Shown: positions 49,001 to 62,710, numbered from the stretch's first letter. The stretch is DNA of 64,000 nucleotides from Echinococcus granulosus (GCF_000524195.1 NW_020170381.1:3497582-3561581), one strand, 5' to 3'. A program made the numbers and translations. The notes: generated from the letters alone by a model not told the origin.

Positions 49001-52000
49001 CTGGTTTCTTCTGAGTCATTTCACAGTAGCCAGGGTTGTGTGCGTATGCGTAGGAGTGGGCCCGATGTGGTCCGCTGACTGGGATCTACCATAATTTGGG
49101 GGCCTAAAGGTCCACCATCCAGAGGCAGTGCTACCTGGTGCATGACGAGCGGAGAAAGTGAAATGCACGTTCTTTCTGAGTGTGGAACGAGAAGCAGGAG
49201 TAGGAGTAGCAAGAGAACGCAGTTGTCAAAGGTTATGGGCTAAATTTAGCTCCAGGGGTCGCATGCTTTTACTCGTTCTTCCGCGCGTGGACGTGCGTGT
49301 GTGCGTGCAAGTGCCGCCATTGGCTGGAGGACAAGGTCTCTGGAGCAGGAAGCGCAAGGCTAAAGGTGGTTTTGATGGTGGTGGTAGTAGCTGTAGTAGA
49401 GGTGGGGCATAAAATGTTAAAATCTGGATTTTATATCCACTTTTTGGGTTATATGAGTTCAATCACGTGCGTATGTTAAACCCAATCCGTGGAGCAGCTC
49501 TTTGACGGTATGAATTTTACGGTATATGCGGGAGTTTCTCTAAACTTAAACCGGTCATTAAGGTGGAAAATAGTAAAATTTAGGCGTTTCGATGGCTGGT
49601 AAATAGCCACGTCTATACTGTACTTTGTAGTTTGGTCTCAAGCAAATTCTAACTCGTAAGTATAGTAGATACTTTTGATATAATGAGAGGAGTAGGAAAG
49701 GTTAGATTGGTGTTTCGAATTCATCAGATTAAAATATTTTCTTCCAGTTACAGACATTGGGTGGGAATTTTGTTGCATACACTTAGCATCCGATGACACT
49801 AAAGTCACCATCGAATCTGAAGTCAAAGTTGCTTAAAAGCAACTAGGAAATTATTTCGAAACATGGTTTGTTGGTGGAATACATTTGAGAGATCGGGGGT
49901 TATTTAATAAATTATCTTTATGCCGTGCACCAATGCTTCCTACTGGGCGAGTAATTTTAACTACCCCGGGAAAAATGTCAACGGTTTTAATGCTAACATT
50001 GTTAACTAACTAATTCAAGTATTTATTCTGGCTGAACTACTTAGGAATTTGTCCACAATAACGGTAGATTGTGAAAAGAATTCCCTATTTTCTTCTCATT
50101 TACCATTTTTTTGGGAAATAACTCCACCCCTGTCTAGGGTAATTATGCGACTCAAGAGCTTTGTCAATTCAGTTCAAAGGGAATTGCTTTAGTACCCTCA
50201 ACAATAGGCCCGAGGAAGGAGTTTTGCGTGGTACACTTTGGTTTTGCATTCCTCCTAATTACCGTGTTTGGCTCCACTTTTCCCTTTATCTTGCAAGTGT
50301 TTGCTATGCTTCGCCCTAAGGGGTCATGGAGCATCAGGACGGCACTTAGAGGGCACAGAAGAGACCCATTTGATTTAAAACTATTCAGGCATTTGATAAT
50401 TCAAAGACGTTTGCAAAGTGGTGTTGATTTTTGATTGCATAGTTGGTTAATTGAGGCTATGGCATGTGTGAGTGCACAAATGCCACAACTGTCGGAAGGA
50501 TGTACTTGCTTAAGATATAAACGGACCCGACTTAAGTGAATGTGTGCTATTGTCGGTTGTCATCGTGCATTGAGCAGTACAGGCCAAAGTTTTGGCTCCA
50601 ATGACCATCCCGTCGGACGCTGACTCTACGTTTGCGCTGGAAACGTTTCGTACTTTTACACATCCGTTTTACTCCTTGTTACGGATAGGATTAATAATTT
50701 TGTAGGCCGTTTCAATGCAAACCACTAGTGTTTTAGATGATTTCAACCATATTGGATAATTGTAGGATAACTATTAGTAGCTGTTTATCCGTCTTCGAAA
50801 TGTATAGGTTCTATCCTAACATTATAAGATCTCGATCTTGTTTACTTACGAGTGAGTCTCATCATGTAGAGGTTTGAAATTTCGAAGACCTAAAGTCTCT
50901 TTCCTAAACTGGATTGTTGACTTAAGTTTTAATCAGTGAGTTACAAAAAATCAGTCCGGACAAGTCAAACAAGAATGTCGAAAGAGGGAACTGAAGAAGT
51001 AGGGCTTGAAATTGCGCTAGACGTAAATAAATTTTGCTAAGCTTAGAAATCCGACTCATAAGTGAGACATTGTAAATGGAGAGCAGTGTTTTGTTTAAGT
51101 CAGAGAACAAATTAAGTCGATGCACAAATAATCCTATCGCAAGAAAGGCTGTTTGAAGTCCAAACATTGAAAAGCTTGTTTACTGAACGATGGGCTCTGT
51201 CTTTTTTTACATCGCCGGCTTGAGATTTGGTGTTTTTCACCTGGTGGGTTTTATTGCAATCGCCTTGAGGCTAATCGCAGTTGCGTGCACCCTCCGTCGA
51301 GATATCGTGAATTAGATTACAGTAAAGCGGCAAATTGCACGCGAAAAGGAGCATACAAAATTGGACAGAAAATGTGTGAATTTAAGGAGTTGTAAACTGA
51401 AGCATTAAATATTTGGGTTTATGCAAACAATTATGTGAAAATTATTTTTGGTTCTGCTGATAGTGGCTGATAATTTGACATCCTTGAGCATGTAAATGCA
51501 AGAATTTGAATTGCGGTTTAATCTATGACTTAACTAAAAAGTCTTTTTCGTCGATTTTAGGGATGACCCTTTTCTGTCTGCTGATGGGAAAGTAAAGGAT
51601 TTTACTAATTTGCGGTCATTTAAAATAGCAGACTTTCAAAAAGTGTTAACGCATTCCCAACTTACACGTACTATGAGACCAAATAATAATAAAGGCATTT
51701 GATTAACGAAGAAAAGTCTCGAATGAGTAAAGTGCTGGAGCTCAAGCATGATTATTCAACCTGTAAAAGTGGATCGCGGAGGCGTCCAATTGTAAAATCA
51801 ACAGGGATGGGGCACGGTAGACGATAGTAAGCTTCTATTAAATGCTAACTGTCCGTGAGCAAGGATAGGCAGTCGTGTTTGAAGAGGTTGGAAAAAGCAA
51901 ATTAAAATGGAATCTTTTTAAGCGTGAATGCAGACACCCACGAAGAGCTTCAGTATAGCTGCTGCGATGGGACTATCTCCATCTGCATCGACTTCTCGTT

Positions 52001-55000
52001 TTAACGGCGACAAGGAGACCATATGTTTCACTTCAGTAACCTCAGAGTGCTCTGGATTAGGGATGTATTTCTCCTGGGATTCGTTGACTCTGCGTGTGTG
52101 CTGATGCGTAAATCAGAGTAACAGCGAACTTATTTTGTTCGGCATATGAATTAGACGATTCTCTAGTAGCTAAGCTCATGTTCTATGCCTAATAAATAAA
52201 ACAATTGATTAAAGGATCTCGTCTCAATGAAGATATTGCTACTTTATTACCTACTACGACAGTAATAAAAAACATTGGCATGTGCCGAGAATAGAAGTTT
52301 TACGGTTAGAATAAGCACCTTCGTCTGTTAAATGATAAATGCATCGCATTGCAGCTATCCGTATTTTAGAGTTGTTTCTGTATAAAAATGACACTTTAGT
52401 GCTTGTTTCGATAGTGAAGTACTTTTTTGGAGAGAAATAACCAAGTTTTAGATGCTTTTGATATCTAACTACTAAATGGGGTTTAGTTTTCCTTCCACTT
52501 TTTGAGTGACATTACCGTACTCAGAGAAATTCCTTATATGCATCTTTTCCAGCAAAATCAAAAGTGTCACCAAACATCAAACTTTGTGGTTAGCAGCTTC
52601 CTAATCATAAAAGTTTTAAGCGAAAATGGAACTTTTGTTGGGTTTTTGCGTACGGTTTGTACTCGCGAAACCATCTGCTCTCGCTCCAAGCAGAGACTAG
52701 AGTTTATCCTAAACTTTTAACTAGTAGCCCTTTAAGATAGCTGTCTGTTAATCATCCACAATTTCTCATTGTGTCCCCTAAAAGGTTTCCTTTTTAATCC
52801 GTAAATGCCCTTTAAACAAACTCTTATGAACTGTTTGGGGTTAAAATTATCACTAACTTTACAGGTAAGTAGAATATCGTCTTCGATATAAGCTGAGATA
52901 ACTAATCCTGTGAAAGCTAGAATACTTGGGAGACTTTATTGCCAAAACTATTTCGAGAACATGAATCGTAATGAGTCGTTTGTTCAAAATCACTTTGCCG
53001 TTAAATTTTGCAATTGTGCTTACTCTCAATGGGCTGAAGAGATCTTTCAAGAGGGTTGAAGTAGGCGCACAAGTGCTTGGACCCACTGCACAAATAGGCG
53101 CATATCCTTCAGGCCTAAGTGGTCCTAATTTTGGAAAGGGAGTTACTTCCAGTAGACGTATTCTCCCACCAAAGTGAGGCTTGTTCCCTTCCTGTGCAGA
53201 TCATTCAAGTAGTTTGCTGCCATAGCGAGGAGGTGGGTACTCCTAACAAGAACAAAGCTTTCCCATTGTAAAACACCCGATATGACCGGAAGCTCACTCT
53301 GGATCGCATTAAATGTACTATGCTTTCTAGAAAGTCATCTGATCTCTGAATCGAATAGCAGTAGTAGTCTATTTCTTCCCATTGTTACATTTGTACCCAT
53401 AGTGTTAGTTTTACTTTAGTACTTCCATCTTAAGCCATCGCAATGTTAAAAGTCACTTGCCTTGTATCCCATCTAAAACACCTTACTCTTTCACAAGTGT
53501 CAATGGTTGACTATCTTGTAGGTATACTTCTGCAGTCGCACTTACTGCTAGCAGTAATATAAGTGTTCTTCACTCGGTCGGCCGAAACGCCTTTAAGGCG
53601 TATTTAGAATCGTTTTCGAATGACCAGAGACTAGAAAATTACCAAACAGTTTTGAGCATGAGTGGACGAAGTCTCTCCTTTAATCATGTTTGTAATGCCA
53701 AATTCCACTTGGAAATGACCTCAGAGTGTGGAGGTTCCGATTGTATTTTAAAAACAGTCCATTATTTCTTCCGTCGATTTATGAAGAGGAATTTTGAGGG
53801 GGAGAAATCGTCTAAATAATGATAAGCATGATATTTTTAATGTCACCAAAATTGCAAAATTTTAAAGGAGCTTTTATTCACAGTCCTTTTCGTGCAAACT
53901 TATTTGCGTGTTGGCTGACTTAATTTCGCTTTAGCTCCAACGCAGGTTATCCTATTCCATGAAAATTAATTGAATTCATATTCGTGGATGATTATGCTTA
54001 TATTTTCCTCGTCTCCAGGGTGCAAGCACCGAAGCAAATAAAAGTTGGTAATTATGCTTTGAAGGGGAATTACTTTCGTTCCATTGAAATTTCGGTGGCA
54101 CTCTCAATCACCACAACTGCACTTCACAGCCTTCTAATTTGATTCAGTAAAATCCAATTTAGTATTTTGCCCTCAAAAATTTACTTGTTATCACAACCAA
54201 AACTCGGTAATTTTTCTTTCAATTCGTTCATTTTTAAATGAAATTATCTCGACTATAATTACCTTCTATTTACTGCTGGGGACGAGTTTTATCAAACTTA
54301 GCTCCTTCTTGGTACTCCTGCACGGAGATTAACTTTTCAAAGTTGCAGATACGACCATTCGGTGTATATTTACTTAAAAATCCTCCAGGTTTGCTTTGCT
54401 ATGCTTAGTAAAGCGCTGATAACAATAAAAGGTCCAGTCGAGATTGGTTATTGGTTTCCATAGGTTGCCTTTACTCTCCTCAGTTACCACACACGCCTAT
54501 TGACTTAAAATTTACTTTTGAGAGCTTTGAAGGGTGCGGAGTTTTTTGCCTTTTTAACAGTAAATAATTAACGAAACCCGCGAAGATCTCATTGGTATTG
54601 AATTACGTATGGATTACTACATTCACCATTGGCCTTCTGAAATCAATTAGTTCTACTTCCTACTATTTTGACCATTCTAAGGAACATTCAAACAAGGGAA
54701 GCAATTGACTTGGTTGTTACCAAATGCCATTACAGCCCTGGAGACTAAAGAAGACATTACTCGGGCAGAATATATATTCAGCGCAGAGAAGGTGTCTGGG
54801 ATATTGGCATGGCCCAAAAGGTCAGCCCACCCAGCGAGGTACAAGGGGTCTAATTCAAAGTACAAAAGTGGCGCCTCACCGATACCGAGGGATAAACCAC
54901 TATCGTATTACAATTATATCGCCACAAAGTGGATACGTTTATGGAGTTGTTAATACAACTCAAATTATGGTGAACAAAGGAAAATCTGCCCATGTTGCCC

Positions 55001-58000
55001 TAGTAACAAGGCAAAATCGTATTTTTGGACTTAGATCTGCCGCACTCCTGGAGGAGTGTAAGCCTATTTGTCCTGTCACTTTGTTGGTCTAATTGGTTGT
55101 TGTCCACAAGCCAGGTGGCATGTAAAACATACAACCATCAAACTAAGTGTGCTTTGGAACTTTTTCAAATTATGCGGACGTCTACATCCAGTTGTGGTTT
55201 TACAAGAGTTTGATTTAACTTGATAAGGCACATAAAATTAAAAATACTTAGTTTTTAATTCCGCCAATCAAAACCACAACCAAACTCTCTGTACTTTTTG
55301 AATTGTGAAGGGATCGGGCAAGATTACGATAAAGTTACGGCCAGGCAAAGCTTAACTGCAATGATGGTGGGCAATCAATTATGATATATATGACATTTTA
55401 TTGTTTTTGTTATTATTACCACCTTTCCAGACTGAGAACATAAAAAAGGTGTTCGTTTACTGTGAGCTCACACCACAGCTAACATTGGTGTCCTTTCGCT
55501 CTCCACTCTCTGCTCCTCTTAATGGTAGTTCACCCTAGACTGGCGGGTCAAAAATCCATCTCGGCGACGATTATCTTATCGCCTCGAAAACTGAAGGTAG
55601 TGGTTATAGTCAAATTCATCGTAATGACTAAGCCTTGTCATTCTTACCATTAGATTTCACCGAATGATACTGCGCCTTCAACCGTGATATGCTGTCGGCG
55701 ATTGAGGGAATTCATTCGCGTAGCAAAAAGAGCCATTGAGTTGCACGTCGCGTCTGTGCGTCTGGAGACCTTCAATTCATCCCTCTTGGAGCTTTCTCAA
55801 TCCGTGAACCAAATGGCGGAACAGGAATATGCCAATGTCTCAGCCAGTGCTACAGATCTCATGAACGCTTTTACCCGCTCCGGTAACAGTAGACGCATCT
55901 CCAATAGCAACCCCGCCAAGACGAGAATGAGTTCAGTCAGGGGAATTTGCGAGGGCTTAAGACAGGGCCTCTCCCTCGTCTCCCGAACGAACACCCTTCT
56001 TTCCAGTGAATTTGGTGAATTCGCACCCCTCCCAACCAAAACTTACCGTCACACGCTGATAGTAGTCTCTGTGCTGATTGCAGCGAGTCATATTGTAAAT
56101 TCTGGTCTTCTCCTTCTTTCTCAATCCGATTTAACCCGGTATACACACGCTGAGCTTTGGGAGATAACGCGGGGGATGGAGGAATTAAGCATGCTCACAG
56201 AACAAGTTCAGGAGCAGTTGGATGAGAAAAAACAGTTTCAACTTCGTCGTCTGCTCCTAGACGAATGTCCCTTCAGTAGTGTCAACGTGCCTCTTGAGCA
56301 GCGTCTGTCAGAACTCTCCCTTCTCACCGACCCGATTGATAGCTTGAGACCAGCCTCTGTCGGTCACATAATCTATCTCCTTGCTCGCTATCGCTCTTCA
56401 GCTCTAGCTCGTATTCTTGCTGGAGACCTACTACAGGCTTTGGGATGTCCTGAAGGTAGAATTGACTTTCTCACTGAGGTGGTTCGAAAGGAGTACGAGT
56501 TTTGCTCCAACTTTCTCGACGTTATGACCCAGTCAACAGAGTTGTTGCGGAACCTTCGCCGAGCTCAGGAGACTGTGGATGCACATCCTAGGAGTATCCT
56601 GCATCAGATGTGCCCCATCAGTTCTGTCCAACGCACAAACTCTAGGATCTGTCGAAAAAGCGTTCACATCAGCAAGACTGAATCAATTGACAAATTCATT
56701 TCCACGTTTTCCGAGAAACCCTCCAAGGAGGCCAAACCGTCTGCTCTGATTGAGGAAGGCGATGAAGACAGAGGCGAGAAACACCAAAAGAAAGTTGTCC
56801 ATTGGAGTGACTACTACGAGGTTCCACTAAGACATCAGGTTGTGGGGCGCTACCTGCAACTCACATGGTTAGGCATTAGTGAGGAATTGGATGGACTCTT
56901 ACAGGTGGTTCACCCTACTGACTTGACTGGGACTTCAAAGGCTTCTCCTCCTTGGCCTCTGCTGAGCAAACACCAGGTTCGTCAGCTAATCAGTAGACTT
57001 CAGGAATTTGGAACAAGAGGTATGTGCATATTTGACGAGCAGTGTTTAGTTTGTGAACACTCTAGATATCTGGTAATTTACCTAAATGTCAAAGGGTTCC
57101 TACCTATAATTAGTTGCTTTGACAGCAGAATAACTGAAAATCAAATATTACGTTAGCAGTCCTTCTGGGAAAAATAGCATTCTTCACTTTAAGACCAAAT
57201 GGAAATAAATGTAAAAGCAGGGGCTCTGCGAGCTCTTGAAAATTGGAGTTATATATTGCAAAAATGGTCTATCATATCAAGACAGTAATATCATTTAGTC
57301 GGTCATCAAAACGCAAAGTGAAACGGAGTAAGAAAGTCATTGACAAGTTCGTATTTGGCTTTAGTTGCATCTACAAACAATCCCTTCAAAGACCAAGGGG
57401 ATGTGCGTTGCGACCTACTAGGTGATTCACGCGCCTCGAGTTTTAAAAGGGGAGAAAGCGGGCGGTCAGTGGGAGGGTTTTAAATTGTAATTGCAACTGG
57501 CTTTCCCTCTGCCCCTCGTCACTCCCGCGTGAGGTGGCAGTGCGAAATGGGAAGAAAATAATTCCATCTCTACTTAAGTGTAGAGCCTAGTTAACAGTTA
57601 ACTTAAACCTCGAAAGTCAGTTTTTTTCTCTATGGAGATGAAAATGCTTAGTAGACATAAGTTTTTCGGCTTTCAGATGGCCTTCCTTTGGCAATAAAGA
57701 ATGGCATTTACCGACAAGCGGAGCGAGTGAGGCTAAATGCTGACATTCATGATTGGCTCGCCTGTAAGTCAAGTTACACCTTTGTATTTTTTTCATCAAT
57801 GCCATCTCTAATTACAAAGTAGCAAAACTGGACGTTTTCTTATGTCTTCTACATGAATTACTTTAAGAGTGTGTCAAAAATATTACTACCCTTTTTGTAT
57901 TATGAGGCGAATTATGCTAAGCTACTGTATTGGGGATAACTTATGCATTTCACCAATTCTTTTCCCATAATGAGTAAAGTGTGTATTAAGGTGAACAGGA

Positions 58001-61000
58001 CTATAACTAAAAGTTTGCTGTTTCCTTAAGGGCGTCCAGACAAATGGATTTCTGAGGCTGGCGACAAAGATGTGTTTTACACACCTCTTGGACAGGTTTT
58101 CAAGAATTTCTTCACCGAACTGCTGAAGAGCAGACTAATTGAGGTCGAAGAGCTCCTGAAACGACTTTCCGAGAATGCTCGCAAGTGTTTTGGTAAGAAA
58201 TTAGCACTTTGCAGTCTTTCCTAATCATTCTATTACGAAGACTTTTAAGAACCCATCTAATATACTAGTCTTTCAAGGGCGACTTAGCATGATCGAGTGA
58301 AATGTACCCAAAGGTCCGTAAACAGTTATTTATGGCTGCTCTTGATCCATTAAAAAAAAAAATTTTGTCTCACCCCAACAGTTACTAATGGAAAAAATGT
58401 CTTTGAAGTTAAATGGCTAGGTTATCATGCTAGTCACGATGACAATATACTCGTCGCCTTTTGATGACCCTTTGTAGAGCGACTTGGACTGAATAAAGAG
58501 CCAACGAGCCAGCAGGTTGAGTTTTCACATCGACTACTGCGCCTCCATTTGAGTCAGTGTTTCCGCGTATTAGACAAATTTCTCGCAGGAATTTTGCAAG
58601 GATTTCAACGAATCATTATTGGGGCCCAGTCTCATCTCGAATCTGCCCCTACCGTTACAGAAATCGCCTTTAAAGCCTGCCATCATCTAAACCTATGTCT
58701 TTCATTGCTTGACTTACTTCGATTTGCATTGGAATACTTCGCATCATTCCGGGGAGAATCGGATAACCCTCGACTGATTGCAGAGGTCGTTAGTTCAACT
58801 TTCGAGGAGGAATTTATTGCACACCGATTGGTCGACTTAGAGGGGGTGGTAACCAAAATGAAGGCAAGCTGAATATTTGTCATTTCTAGTTAATTGTACT
58901 GGAAACCAGAAAAAAGTTGCAAAAATCTTCCTTTATTTCTAGATTATTAATAGCATTGATAGTCGGAGAAGAAATGGAATATACTTTGGTCATTACCACA
59001 AAAATTCCATATTTGTGGATGCATGCGTCTCTTTGAATTAGTTGGAACGTTTACGCAGTTAGTTTTTACTGAGCTAACCCACCTAAAGCTTTGGATTTTG
59101 TGTTATATTCTCTGATTTCACACTCCAAATTTAGAGATGAAAAATAGACCTGTTAAATCAATTTTGATTGCAACGTAAAATGGCTGTTTTACAGGTAATG
59201 TGAATTAGCCATATGATAAAAAGATTTTGAAATTATTCGCAGCATCTGTTGCACCCCGAAACTTCCCTGAAGGCATGAACGCTACTGACCTGGCCTAGGA
59301 GGCAGGCCGCCCGGCAATGTAACATTGCTGAGCCCCTAAGTGGCCCGTTACCAAAACCGGAAGTTAATAAACAGTTAAAGTATTACGCATTAATGTCCAT
59401 AAATTGCAAATTGTTGTGTAAGGTGCTTTCAGATAAGTCCGATTAAAAAATTCAAACTCTGCAAGAATTGCGCTAGGATGTTTTTTATTTTTCATTATAA
59501 AATATTCTCTCCTAAGGATGGTCAAATGGCTCTGTGCGCGGCTCATTCCCGATTTTGGACGGATTTGGCTTTACAACAATCTTTTGTACTCAATCGAGAA
59601 TTGACGAATGCCGATGGTCCGAATGTGGCGGAAATTGAGAGAATTTGTGGAGTCCTTCTCAAAGTTGTAGAAAATTTTCATCGATTTGACCTTATTGGAC
59701 ATAATAGTCTAACTGGCAGTGACTATAGTGCATCAGAAGTCGGTACAAATGGAATCCGGTGCCCGGAGTTGAACGCCAAGCTTGCATCGACCATCGCACA
59801 GACTACCTTAGCTTGTTTAGAGCGTGGATTCTCGGCGAATGTGTAAGTTGATCGTTAAGTTTGCAATAATTTTACAAAACCAACAATCTTAAGCAACTCT
59901 AATTAAACAGGAAAAGTAGGTAGGAAATTAGAAATTTTGTGTCGTAACATCTCTTGATTCCGTCCGACCATCAAATGCCGGCGACCACTCCAGTGTAAGT
60001 AGTGTCTTATCCACTTTGATATGGTTTTCTAAAAAATGGTTGCTTTCTCACGAGGTAACGTTTTTGTGGGTTTCTTGGCACTTGAGACATCCTTGAATAT
60101 TTCATGAACTTAGAGCCCACTTCCAGCCAAGAGGGAGGAAGCAAGACTTATCAAAAGTCGTGCCCAATTGTTACTTGGGTAGACGAGGGTGGAACTTCAT
60201 GCCGTACCCAAGTGCTGTTTCTATGGGTTCTGCAACAGTCTATTATTTACTTTCTCGACATCTATTTGTAGTGATTCAATGCTGCATACTATCATATTTA
60301 TCCTCATTTGCGTTTGATAAGTTATCCGGGTTTGTATTTTGAAAAGGTCTGATTAATTATGGTCCCGAATTCTTCCCATGTATTGAACAGGTATTTACCA
60401 CGCATGAGCTTCCATTGTCACCTCGAAATATAATTGTACAAGACAAGCTGGTAATGGAATGGGCACAGCAGTTCCATTTCTTAGTGACATGATGCACTTT
60501 TTACTACGTTCCAAAGCTCCTAGTTTACTTTTTATGTGGAATATACACCAACTGCGTTCATGTGCGCAGATACGCATACATATATGTGTATGGTATCTAA
60601 TTCTTTTTCTTCCTCTCACATAGGGATAGGTCCGATGGTTTATCTTTTCTTTCGTGAATGATGTCAGCAAAACATCGCCGACAAAATCATCCCGTCTCGA
60701 GGCGATAGTGACCAAAGAGCCAGACATAAATTTTCGATGAAGGGACCCTAGCTCTTATGGCGAAATAGTAGCAATTCCCGTCCAGCTATTTCATCTCCCA
60801 AGTGTACTGTCGCCTGGGAGACAGTTGACGTCCCAAGCACGAAGCATGAGTACGCATGGTTCTCAGCCAAAATCGCATTAGTTGCTGCCATATTTTTCCC
60901 ATGTGCAATAGAGAATAACTGCCTCGTTTTGTTTCAAATACTCAATATCAGTCAATAATATGATGGGAATTTTCAATGGAAAAGTTAAAAAAGTCTCAAT

Positions 61001-62341
61001 AAAATCAATTTTTATAAATATTAAAATAAAAGCAAGCAAAATGACTTAAACATTTAATTGAATAATGTAGCGCTCCAAGCCTTCCCTGAGGGCGAACGGA
61101 GTCTTAATACTCAGACAGATTAGGCATTACCGACCTACGGTAAAGCTCAGAGCCACTGACATGGCCCGCAGGTCAACTCAGCCGGCTGATGTACAATTGT
61201 GGAGCACATAAGGGACCCCTTTATCAATACTGAGAGTTAAACAATCAACGCATTACAATAACTTGAATATTTGATTAAATCATATCTTTGGTTGAAAGTG
61301 GCTCTTTATGAATTTTCTTTGTGATTTTACCATTTTTTATCATTGCCCTTTTGAGTTCGTAAATGTTATTTCCCTTTTTGTGAGGATTTGAGGATGCACT
61401 TTTCGAGGTCATCGAACAACTAAAAAGAAATGCGGTTTATGACAGCTGGGAAGCTGGCCAACAATGTCACTCCATAGACCTATGCTTTGTTTTGTTTCCA
61501 AATCGCCTAATTACAGACTCAGACGATGCTGAAAATCCTCTTAAGGAAGTGGCTTAGCAGGGTTAAGCACATTTCGTTTAATGAAACGATAATAATATGT
61601 TTTGATGCCTAATACATTGTATTTTACACGCATGAGGTGAGTTCAGTAGCTGCCCCAATTCTGGTAGATTGACATGTTTCACTGGCATTCTTTAAACGGT
61701 CCAATAAACTCGAGTTATTTCATTGTGTCTTTTTTGCTTGCCTAGAAGCGCCAATGCCGTGAGCCGAATTAATTCTATTCAGTGCCTCCTGGCAAAATTA
61801 CTGGCATTCATTGATCACATTGAGGTTTCCGAATTCATAAGTTCGGAGAAGCAAAACCTTCTTTCCCGATGCATATCCCTTGTGGATAGATTGCAACCCA
61901 AAAGGTAAGGTTTCCCTCGCTCTTCAAATAACTTTTATTCGTTCACTCTCATTGACTCACGTTTTTGATGGTTCCCTGCTTTTTAAATGTTTGAAAGTGT
62001 CAATCGGTTTTACACACTTCTCTGTCACACTTATTGACCAATGTCAACTGTTGTCAAATTTTACTTGATCTCACTGGGATGGCTGTGATCACGTGGTTTT
62101 TTGCTAACTACCAAAATCCTCTTTTATCCATCTGAATTCTTTGATAAATACTTTTTGTAGCCAAAATAGGGTACTAAGTGGAGCCACTATTCTTCGATGT
62201 TTGATAGTTGGTGCAGCCTATAATAGGGAGCTTATAATTATAGTTGAAGCAAATGCTTTAGCATTCAAACTAGCCATAAATTATCCCGAACACAAAAAGA
62301 TCCTGGACACCAATTTTCATGAGTTAGTCGTTGATTTATAG
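43039..62341 (+). CDS. Large helical protein of unknown function, seven-exon model
   Basis: Exons: 43039-43329, 55654-57019, 58031-58192, 58478-58863, 59517-59842, 61746-61904, 62161-62341. All seven join in phase to 956 residues. The last six form a secure chain: every donor/acceptor pair keeps the frame and has consensus sites, except a GC donor after 58863 (AAG|GCAAGC). The first exon (SLSDSFEGHSSKE, then the helical LDEVLEHLRAVDHQLRALHV) is joined across a 12.3-kb intron on phase and orientation only, so it could belong to another gene or have missing partners. The protein is Leu-rich and alpha-helical, with one hydrophobic stretch near residues 227-245 and a basic/acidic linker (DEDRGEKHQKK) near 465. 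VHWSDYYEVPLRHQVVGRYL is a notable segment. I do not recognise a catalytic motif. A CCDC142-type protein is one possibility by size and helical character only. Confidence 0.6.
45137..45610 (+). mobile_element. Truncated TRIM element (5' LTR plus part of interior)
   Basis: LTR 45137-45303 starts TGTAGCACCCCAAG and ends near AAAGTATTATGCA. It is followed by about 300 bp colinear with the interior of the 62541 element: GAGCGTCGTCC, then CAACCTCCCGAGTCAG, then CACTGATCCCTCTT. No 3' LTR is visible; similarity fades near 45610. Confidence 0.75.
54729..54912 (+). repeat. Solo LTR of the TRIM family
   Basis: Runs from a degenerate start (ATTACAGCCCTGG) through CTCGGGCAGAATATATATTC and GCCCAAAAGGTCAGCCCACC to the clear end CGTATTACA. 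It is the closest relative of the reverse-orientation copy at 5375-5572, sharing an extra segment (TACAAAAGTGGCGCCTCACC) absent from the other copies. Confidence 0.8.
59247..59389 (+). repeat. Shortened solo LTR of the TRIM family
   Basis: Starts TGTTGCACCCCGAAACTTCC, keeps CTACTGACCTGGCC, GGCAATGTAACATTGCTGAG and CCTAAGTGGCCCG, and ends near AAAGTATTACGCA. It lacks the central GGGCAGAATAT block, so it is internally deleted. It lies in the intron before exon 5 of the 43039 gene. Confidence 0.7.
61066..61257 (+). mobile_element. Solo LTR (192 bp) with target duplication
   Basis: TGTAGCGCTCC start and CGCATTACA end, flanked by ATAA on both sides (61062-61065 and 61258-61261). It lies in the intron before exon 6 of the 43039 gene. 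Confidence 0.82.
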
Positions 62342-62540
62342 AACAAAGGTTGACCAAACCCACGGTCAAAACAAATGCATCGTTGCATAAAGGTCATACA
62401 AAATTGCTGTCCATGTTTTTCATGAAGAAAAAAATATATATATAATCTATAATGTTGAAGAAAAGCAAGAAATATTTGATATACCTAGCTTAAGCTCCAA
62501 GTTATTAGGTATTTTTTTTTTTGCCTTGGTCTAAATATAA

Positions 62541-62710
62541 TGTAGTGCCTTGAGACTACCCTGAAGACTAAAGAGGACATAATACTCGGGCGGAATACAT
62601 ATGTTCGGCATGCAGCGGGGCTTGGAGCTACTTATAAAGGTAAAATGGCGAATGACTTAAATGGTTCCTTTATAAAAACCAGGGGTTGAACAAACAGTTA
62701 CCTAATCACA
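62541..62710 (+). repeat. 5' LTR of the 62541 TRIM
   Basis: 170 bp, starts TGTAGTGCCTTGAGAC. It has lost some of the CCAGCCCACC block relative to other copies and ends degenerate (CCTAATCACA in place of GTATTACA). Confidence 0.75.

Larger units (their letters stand above)
43330..55653 (+). other. 12.3-kb presumed first intron
   Basis: No convincing coding exon found. It contains a truncated TRIM copy (45137 to about 45610) and a solo LTR (54729-54912). The plus strand is T-rich throughout. A simple-sequence patch with GGT/GTA codon-like runs lies at about 49360-49405. Confidence 0.4.

Noticed and set aside
49158..49462. Open frames on both strands in a G/C-rich, GGT-repeat patch
   Set aside because: Low-complexity sequence keeps several frames open; no domain.
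54705..55213. Overlapping plus-strand open frames of 82, 122 and 62 codons
   Set aside because: They begin in the solo LTR at 54729-54912 and run into unrelated sequence with no splice signals.
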